Of a DNA stretch of 13,955 bases, positions 6,654 to 11,760 are shown one piece after another. Below the pieces are notes generated by a model. The model was not told the origin of the DNA. It worked only from the letters and a program-made list of their open reading frames with translations, and searched no databases. Position numbers and translations under genes: made by a program. This stretch comes from an uncultured Parabacteroides sp. (GTDB taxonomy: Bacteria > Bacteroidota > Bacteroidia > Bacteroidales > Tannerellaceae). The stretch spans positions 1 through 13,955 of the forward strand of contig CAAGLQ010000041.1 in the NCBI GenBank assembly GCA_900770835.1, written 5' to 3'. Numbering within the stretch: the stretch's first letter is position 1; the number at the start of each line of letters is the position of its first letter.

Positions 6654-7559
6654 ATGATTGTTGTTAAATTAAGCGGTGGATTGGGAAATCAGATGTTACA
6701 GTATTCCTTTGCTTTGTTATTAAGACATTTAGGGAAGCAGGTTGAACTTGATATATCTCCTTATCAATATATTAATGAACATAATGGGCCAGAGATTCTA
6801 TCTTTGTTTAAGATTGAAATGTCTCCTCAGTTACGACGCTCATTCGATAGTTTCCAGCAACGAGAAAGAAGATTGGAAAGATATGTAGAGATTGCTAAAA
6901 AATATAAGCTTTTACCTATTTTTTCTCCATGGAAAATGAGGCATATATTTAGATTCTATCATGAGAGATATGATTATCAGGAGTTAGATTTAAATGAGAA
7001 TACACCTACAATTGAGGATTTACGAGGGATAGACAATTGCATTGTTTCAGGTTGTCCAAATCCGTATTATTTGAAAGAAGTTGAAGGTGATATAAGGATG
7101 GCTTTTTCCTTTCCTTCCCTACCGGAGAATTATCGTCCACTTGTTTCCCAAATGCTTGCTCATGAATCAGTCGCTATCCATGTGAGAAGAGGAGACTATT
7201 TGAATTATCGAGGGTTATCTTTACCCGATACTTATTATCAAACTGCCTGCGAGATTATAGACCGTCAGATCTCAAATGCACATCTCTACATTTTTTCAGA
7301 AGATGAAGCGTATATAAGGAAATTGTTTGTTCATAAGACGAATATTACCATTATGGAGCCTAATATGGGTAATAAAAGCTACATAGATATGTACCTTATG
7401 TCTCTATGTAAACATAATGTTATTGCTAATAGCACTTTCTCTTGGTGGGGAGCTTGGCTGAATAATAATCCAAATAAGATAATCATAAAACCTTATAAGT
7501 GGTGGTATGATAGACTTTCTGCACCTATATCAATCGATGATATTACGTTGAATTACTAA
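6654..7559 (+). CDS. Alpha-1,2-fucosyltransferase, GT11 family
   Basis: This 301-residue enzyme transfers fucose from GDP-fucose to the 2-position of a terminal galactose, making the H-antigen structure. It carries the GT11 hallmarks. KLSGGLGNQMLQYSFA (residues 5-20) opens the protein, HVRRGDY (176-182) is the GDP-fucose-binding motif shared with other fucosyltransferases, FSEDEAYI lies at 214-221, and NSTFSWWGAWL at 259-269. Length is normal for bacterial GT11 (about 290-310). The gene starts 10 bases after the upstream GT2 and is strongly AT-rich: the 60 bases from 6721 contain 18 G or C, against 31 in the 60 bases from 12001. This suggests transfer from another source. GDP-fucose synthesis is not encoded here and must come from elsewhere. 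The GT6 two genes downstream is the natural user of its product. Confidence 0.93.
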   Translation: MIVVKLSGGLGNQMLQYSFALLLRHLGKQVELDISPYQYINEHNGPEILSLFKIEMSPQLRRSFDSFQQRERRLERYVEIAKKYKLLPIFSPWKMRHIFRFYHERYDYQELDLNENTPTIEDLRGIDNCIVSGCPNPYYLKEVEGDIRMAFSFPSLPENYRPLVSQMLAHESVAIHVRRGDYLNYRGLSLPDTYYQTACEIIDRQISNAHLYIFSEDEAYIRKLFVHKTNITIMEPNMGNKSYIDMYLMSLCKHNVIANSTFSWWGAWLNNNPNKIIIKPYKWWYDRLSAPISIDDITLNY

Positions 7560-7582
7560 ATGCGTAATTTGCAATAAATAAA

Positions 7583-8440
7583 ATGGATATTCGTTTATAT
7601 ATAAATAAGATTTGCTTAGCGATAGTTAAGCGTTTCTTCAAGAAGAAGCAGAAGTGCTATGCGGATTGGGCGGCAAAGGGCTATGTGAATGAGCCATTGG
7701 TGACGTTTATCATTCAGTCGCACAATAAGAGCTTGCAGGTCATGCATGTGGTGGATAAACTGAGAAGTTATCCGAAAGCCGAAATCCTTGTGATTGATGA
7801 TGGATCGGAATGGGTACATCATAAACGGTTGGCACGTTACCTAAACGGAGGCAATGAGTTTCTCTTGCGGGCGAATGACCTATATGAGAATGTGATGTAT
7901 GATAAAACTATCCGGATGGCTAATGGCCATTATATCGCTCTGATGCAGGATGATGATGATTTCAATGACTTGACCTGGGTGGATCGAGCAATTACTCTTT
8001 TTGAGCAATATCCACAGATGGCCATCTTGGGCGGAAAGGATGGTATGGACTTTGCTATTGATAAACAACAGAAAAAGTTCGAGATTTTTCCCTATACAGA
8101 CGGCCTGTCAGTAGATTTCCGCTTTGTGGCTCATGTGGATCGGGCCCCAATGTGGATCAATAAAGCTCTTTTCATGGAAAAACTGAAGCATATTGATTTT
8201 AGTTTCGCTCCTTTCCAGTTTGATGACATTGAGCTTTGCTTACGGGCGTGGTTGAATGGTTATCAAGTGGGGTGGTATAAGACAGAGTTTTCCTCGTTAA
8301 GCGCAGGTGGCATGCGCATTTGGAATAATTCATTCACAGGGGAGCAATGTCGGAAGAATATCCAGCGGCTCTATGAGCTGTATAATGATAAAGAAGTAGA
8401 AATTCACAATAGAGAGGGACTATTAGAAGTAGAAAAATGA
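7583..8440 (+). CDS. Glycosyltransferase family 2 (second)
   Basis: This 285-residue GT-A fold protein has VTFIIQSHNKS at residues 40-50, the nucleotide-binding VIDDGS at 70-75, the metal motif MQDDDDF at 121-127 and a late FDDIELCLRAWLNGY at 213-227, which fits the acceptor/base region of GT2 enzymes. The first 25 residues are hydrophobic then very basic (VKRFFKKKQK) and may bind the membrane surface. Donor and linkage are unknown. As it lies between the fucosyltransferase and the GT6, it could build the underlying disaccharide, for example add the galactose that is then fucosylated, but this is inference. Base composition differs from its neighbours: 26 of 60 G or C from 7681, against 18 upstream and 16 downstream. 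Its stop overlaps the GT6 start by 4 bases (ATGA), so the two are probably translationally coupled. Confidence 0.88.
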   Translation: MDIRLYINKICLAIVKRFFKKKQKCYADWAAKGYVNEPLVTFIIQSHNKSLQVMHVVDKLRSYPKAEILVIDDGSEWVHHKRLARYLNGGNEFLLRANDLYENVMYDKTIRMANGHYIALMQDDDDFNDLTWVDRAITLFEQYPQMAILGGKDGMDFAIDKQQKKFEIFPYTDGLSVDFRFVAHVDRAPMWINKALFMEKLKHIDFSFAPFQFDDIELCLRAWLNGYQVGWYKTEFSSLSAGGMRIWNNSFTGEQCRKNIQRLYELYNDKEVEIHNREGLLEVEK

Positions 8441-9249
8441 AAAGAATAGGGATATTATATATTGGCATTGGTAAATATGTACTGTTATGGAACGATTTTG
8501 TAAAATCAGCAGAACATCACCTTTTCCCTGATGCAGATAAGCACTATTTTTTGTTTACAGATCAAGATGATTACGTAAAAGAATCCGAAATAGGAACTAA
8601 TAAAATATCAATTATCCATCAGGATGATTTAGGGTGGCCAAGAAATGTGCTGTACAGATACAAAATGTTGCTCACTATCAAAGAAGAACTAAGTGATTTT
8701 GATTACTTGTTTTTCTTCAATGGCAACACTCTCTTTAACAAAACGATCTATACAAATGAATTAATACCTACGCAAGAAGAACATCATATTTGTTGTTTAT
8801 ATTGGCATTATTTTTACGCTGGTAAGTTAAATGATAGTTTTCCTTATGAACGTAATAAAAAATCAACAGCTTATATTCCTTATGGTAAAGGACACTTTTA
8901 TTATCAAGCTGGGTTAGTAGGTGGCCGATCGAAAGAATATTTGGAATTATTGGAATGGGGGAAAGTTGCGGTTGAAGAAGATGAAAGAAATGGCATAGTA
9001 AGTGTTGATGAACCTTATTTAAATCGTTATTTATTGGATAAGGAGCCAATAAAGGTTTTAAACACATTGTATGGAAAACCTGAGGAATGGATATTCCCTT
9101 TGAGGAGTAAAATTATTTTCCGAGATAAAAACCGTGTACTTGGCAATGAATATATGAATAATCTCAAGGGAAATGTGATGAAGCAGAAATTCTTTTTTCA
9201 GCAATTAATTGAGGAGTCTATCAAATGTTTGCGGTACATACTGACTTAA
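8437..9249 (+). CDS. Glycosyltransferase family 6 (ABO blood-group transferase family), alpha-1,3-GalNAc/Gal transferase
   Basis: This 270-residue retaining GT6 enzyme aligns by eye over its C-terminal half with human ABO transferase: AYIP (145-148), GHFYYQAGLVGG (152-163), NGI (185-187), VDEPYLNRYLL (190-200) and PIKVLNTLY (204-212). E192 corresponds to the catalytic Glu303 of the human enzyme. The human metal-binding DVD is replaced by NGN (95-97), the N-x-N form known from metal-independent bacterial GT6 enzymes such as that of Bacteroides ovatus. G159 matches human position 268, where Gly marks A-type (GalNAc) and Ala marks B-type (Gal) specificity. Q157 stands at position 266 (Leu in A, Met in B). 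GalNAc transfer to Fuc-alpha-1,2-Gal is therefore favoured but unproven. There is no N-terminal membrane anchor, as in other bacterial members. The gene is very AT-rich (16 of 60 from 8821). Confidence 0.93.
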   Translation: MKRIGILYIGIGKYVLLWNDFVKSAEHHLFPDADKHYFLFTDQDDYVKESEIGTNKISIIHQDDLGWPRNVLYRYKMLLTIKEELSDFDYLFFFNGNTLFNKTIYTNELIPTQEEHHICCLYWHYFYAGKLNDSFPYERNKKSTAYIPYGKGHFYYQAGLVGGRSKEYLELLEWGKVAVEEDERNGIVSVDEPYLNRYLLDKEPIKVLNTLYGKPEEWIFPLRSKIIFRDKNRVLGNEYMNNLKGNVMKQKFFFQQLIEESIKCLRYILT

Positions 9250-9498
9250 GCGTCTTGTTTACGTTGCTGAGAATTCTGCTATCAGTGTTAGGCTGCCTAG
9301 AAACCCTGTCATAATTGTCAGGATTGTCGATTGGGATATCGTATGGGGAGAGACGTGGGGTTTTTGCGGTGTCACGAGGTAGCAAGTGATGCATCGGGGT
9401 ATTCATTGAATTTGGATTGATTTGTCCAAAACTAGACGGTGTGTAAATGGATGTCTTCGTGCCTATTGCGATAAATAAGCAGGGAAACAGCTGATCAT
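9250..9498. other. Non-coding stretch after the GT6 gene
   Basis: No convincing gene is present on either strand. A 61-codon frame on the minus strand (9221-9406) overlaps the end of the GT6 gene and resembles nothing I know. The plus strand has one 36-codon stretch without stops (about 9268-9378) but no plausible start, so it may be decayed coding sequence. An inverted repeat TTTGGA/TCCAAA lies at 9411-9430 with an 8-base gap and no T-tract. No clear terminator separates the GT6 gene from the next gene. Counting to the preferred downstream start at 9541, the untranslated interval is 291 bases. Confidence 0.5.
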
Positions 9499-9513
9499 GT
9501 GGCTAAGAATCTT

Positions 9514-9521
9514 TATCTTTG
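9514..9521 (+). promoter_or_regulatory. -7 promoter box for the Rpn-family gene
   Basis: TATCTTTG matches TAnnTTTG and is identical to the box before glf. It lies 19 bases before ATG 9541. It also lies inside the reading frame that would begin at GTG 9499, so transcripts from it could not use that GTG. This supports a downstream start. Confidence 0.6.
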
Positions 9522-9540
9522 CGGAAAACCTTATAAACGA

Positions 9541-10524
9541 ATGAAGATGGACGAACTGAGAGATAAATGCATCCGTTTTGATTGGGCAATCAAACGATTG
9601 CTGCGACAGAAAGCTAATTTCGATGTACTGGAGGGATTCTTGACAGTATTTATCGGCGAGAAAATCACCATCGTGGAGATACTCGAAAGCGAGGGGAATC
9701 AGTCACAGAGCGATGATAAGTTCAACCGTGTTGATATCAAGGCGAAAAACGACAAGGGTGAGATCATCATCATCGAGGTGCAAAACACGAGAGAGCTCTA
9801 TTTCTTGGAACGTATCTTATATGGAGTGGCTAAGGCCATCACCGAGCATATCCAATTAGGAGATCGATACGAGAAGGTAAAGAAGGTGTATTCGATCAGC
9901 ATCCTTTATTTTGATTTAGGTAAAGGGTCTGATTTCCTTTATCATGGGCAGAATCATTTCATTGGCGTTCATACCAAAGATTGCCTGCAGATCAAGGAGA
10001 AAGAAAAGAACGCATTAGTGTCTCGTGCTCCAGAGGAGATTTTCCCCGAATATATCCTTATCCGGGTGAATGAGTTTAACAAGGTCGCTGTCACGCCTAT
10101 CGAGGAATGGGTGCAGTACTTGAAAGAGGGGGTCATTAGCCCTGATACGCAAGCTCCTGGATTGGGCGAGGCTCGCAGGAAGCTCTCCTATTATTCGATG
10201 ACCAAACAGGAGCGGGTGGCTTATGATGAGCACTTGAACAATATCGCCATTGAATTGGGTATCGTGGATGCCGCTAAGCTGGAAGGGCTTGCCGAAGGAC
10301 GCAAAGAGGGCCTGCTCAAAGGACGTGAAGAAGGTTTGGCAAAAGGACGTGCAGAAGGACGTGCAGAAGGACGTGCGGAAGGTTTAGCGGAAGGAGAATT
10401 GAGCAAGAGTTTGGATGTAGCATGCCAGATGAAGGCAGAGGGACTTCCCGTAGAGATGATCGCTCGCTGCACGGGGCTTTCGATAGAGCAGATTAAAGAT
10501 TTGAAATCAGGAGAAAAAGCATGA
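9541..10524 (+). CDS. Rpn-family recombination-promoting nuclease / putative transposase (PD-(D/E)XK)
   Basis: This 327-residue protein belongs to the Rpn/PDDEXK group of DNA nucleases, linked to recombination and in E. coli to phage defence. The fold signature is visible: FDWAIKRLL and NFDVLEGFLTVFIGEKI at the start, E-S-E-G-N-Q, then KFNRVDIKAKN and IIIIEVQNTRE, giving D65 and E79-x-Q81 as the catalytic D...ExQ set. The C-terminal third is a repetitive, charged EGR/KGRAEGRAEG coil followed by a helix-turn-helix-like end (LPVEMIARCTGLSIEQIKDL), which may act in binding or oligomerisation. I chose ATG 9541 because a promoter box lies at 9514; ATG 9547 is equally possible. GTG 9499 would add 14 unconserved-looking residues. 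It sits within a glycan locus, 13 bases before a GT4 gene that it probably drives. Confidence 0.87.
   Translation: MKMDELRDKCIRFDWAIKRLLRQKANFDVLEGFLTVFIGEKITIVEILESEGNQSQSDDKFNRVDIKAKNDKGEIIIIEVQNTRELYFLERILYGVAKAITEHIQLGDRYEKVKKVYSISILYFDLGKGSDFLYHGQNHFIGVHTKDCLQIKEKEKNALVSRAPEEIFPEYILIRVNEFNKVAVTPIEEWVQYLKEGVISPDTQAPGLGEARRKLSYYSMTKQERVAYDEHLNNIAIELGIVDAAKLEGLAEGRKEGLLKGREEGLAKGRAEGRAEGRAEGLAEGELSKSLDVACQMKAEGLPVEMIARCTGLSIEQIKDLKSGEKA
10345..10380 (+). repeat. Three 12-bp tandem repeats encoding GRAE
   Basis: GGACGTGCAGAA occurs at 10345-10356 and 10357-10368, then with one change (GCGGAA) at 10369-10380. Each copy encodes Gly-Arg-Ala-Glu in the tail of the Rpn-family protein, and more degenerate EG(R/L)xxG units extend either side (about 10288-10400). 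Slippage would add or remove four residues without breaking the frame, so the tail length may vary between strains. Confidence 0.9.
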
Positions 10525-10537
10525 AGTCATTGAGATC

Positions 10538-11686
10538 ATGAGACAGAAAGCCATTATATTTCATCCTGCCATTGCTCCTTATCGGATTGATTTTTTTAAC
10601 TCGTTGAACGATCTTTATGAAGCGGAGTTCTATTTTGAGTTTGATAATGCATTGGAACAATCCTTCAAACAGAAAGAGTTGACGGAGCGTCTGCATTTTG
10701 TGCCCCGTTATCTGAAAAAGGGGGCATTCGGTATTAAGAATTTGCGGTTACAGATCATCCCCATTCTGCTGAAGAAGCGACCGGATGTGGTTATTTGCAG
10801 TGAATATAATCTTTCTACTCTACTGATTTTGCTCTATAAATATCTTTTCCAACCCTCTTTGCGTGTGTACTCTATCTGTGACGATAGTATCGGGATGGTT
10901 AGTCACTCTGGGGTTGTCAAAAGAAACTCTCGCAAGCTGGGTGTGCGGTTATTGGATGGTATTATTTTGGCCAACTTGGCAGTAATGGATTGGTATGGGG
11001 CCCATTTAAAAGGAGGTGCCCGATTGATGTATTTCCCCATCATTCAAGATGACAAGCAGTTTCGTGAGTTGTTGGCCTCTGCATTACCTATCTCGCAGAC
11101 TCTTTATACTCAATTACAATTGCAGGAGAAGCAGGTGCTCTTGTTTGTGGGACGATTGGCCGATGTCAAGAATTTGTATTTTTTGCTGAAAGCCTTTAGC
11201 CAAGTGCACACCTCTTTTCCCAAAGCTGTCTTGCTGTTTGTAGGAGAGGGAAAAGAAGGAGAGGCTTTGAAAGCGGAAACTAACGCATGGGGGTTGGCAC
11301 CTTATGTGCATTTCGTGGGAAAGCATGAAGGAGTGGAATTATTGGCTTACTACAATTTGGGGCAAGTTTTCATTCTGCCCAGTTATTTTGAGCCATTTGG
11401 TGCTGTGGTCAACGAAGCGCTATTGGCTGGTTGCTACACCCTCTGCTCATCCGCTGCGGGTGCAGCATGTTTGATTCAAGCGGGTGAAAATGGGGAATTG
11501 TTCGATCCACACCGCTTAGAAGATTTAGTAGAGAAGTTGCGAATTGCTCTTTCTAAGACGGAACCTTTGCAGCGTGTGAGCTGTAAATCCAACAAGATGC
11601 TGCATTCGTATAATTACTATTTTCAGTCTTTATCCAAGGAACTAAGCACCAATGAGTCAGATTGCCGGACAGTGCTTGGTGATTAA
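10538..11686 (+). CDS. Glycosyltransferase family 4 (GT-B fold)
   Basis: This 382-residue retaining glycosyltransferase has an N-terminal acceptor domain starting AIIFHPAIAPYRIDFFNSL and a C-terminal donor domain with LLFVGRLADVKN (201-212), VLLFVGEGKEG (231-241) and VHFVGKHEG (257-265). The E-x7-E motif that defines the GT4 donor site runs E285 to E293 in EPFGAVVNE. It would act at the cytoplasmic face on the lipid-linked glycan. Donor and linkage are not readable from sequence. The gene starts 13 bases after the Rpn stop without its own promoter box, so its expression probably depends on the Rpn promoter or on read-through. A separate promoter for the TPR gene overlaps the region just after its stop, marking it as the last gene of the glycan block. 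Confidence 0.92.
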   Translation: MRQKAIIFHPAIAPYRIDFFNSLNDLYEAEFYFEFDNALEQSFKQKELTERLHFVPRYLKKGAFGIKNLRLQIIPILLKKRPDVVICSEYNLSTLLILLYKYLFQPSLRVYSICDDSIGMVSHSGVVKRNSRKLGVRLLDGIILANLAVMDWYGAHLKGGARLMYFPIIQDDKQFRELLASALPISQTLYTQLQLQEKQVLLFVGRLADVKNLYFLLKAFSQVHTSFPKAVLLFVGEGKEGEALKAETNAWGLAPYVHFVGKHEGVELLAYYNLGQVFILPSYFEPFGAVVNEALLAGCYTLCSSAAGAACLIQAGENGELFDPHRLEDLVEKLRIALSKTEPLQRVSCKSNKMLHSYNYYFQSLSKELSTNESDCRTVLGD

Positions 11687-11698
11687 CGGATTAATAGC

Positions 11699-11706
11699 TA
11701 TATTTG
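11699..11706 (+). promoter_or_regulatory. -7 promoter box for the TPR protein gene
   Basis: TATATTTG matches TAnnTTTG. A TTG (11676-11678) in GCTTGG lies 20 bases upstream, the spacing expected for a Bacteroidales -33 element, so this is the best complete promoter in the window. The -33 part overlaps the end of the GT4 gene. Confidence 0.7.
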
Positions 11707-11760
11707 CGATTCAAACTGTGGGGCATGGATTTAGGTGCCCTGTTAAAAGAAAAAGGAGTG

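Noticed and set aside
9221..9406. A 61-codon minus-strand frame after the GT6 gene.
   Set aside because: It overlaps the GT6 end, has no recognisable domain and no promoter box on that strand.
9250..9498. Invertible promoter or attachment site between the GT6 and Rpn genes.
   Set aside because: Only short imperfect inverted repeats are present (9289-9299, 9411-9430). No pair of long matching arms and no recombinase gene is seen in the window.
9499..9540. GTG at 9499 as the start of the Rpn-family protein.
   Set aside because: A -7 promoter box lies inside this stretch at 9514-9521, and the added residues do not look like the family N-terminus. ATG 9541 or 9547 fits better.
10221..10472. A minus-strand frame rich in RPSARPSA repeats.
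   Set aside because: It is the complement of the GRAE tandem repeats in the Rpn gene.
9511..10524. Insertion sequence carrying the Rpn-family gene.
   Set aside because: The family is sometimes named putative transposase, but no terminal inverted repeats or target-site duplication can be recognised around the gene.
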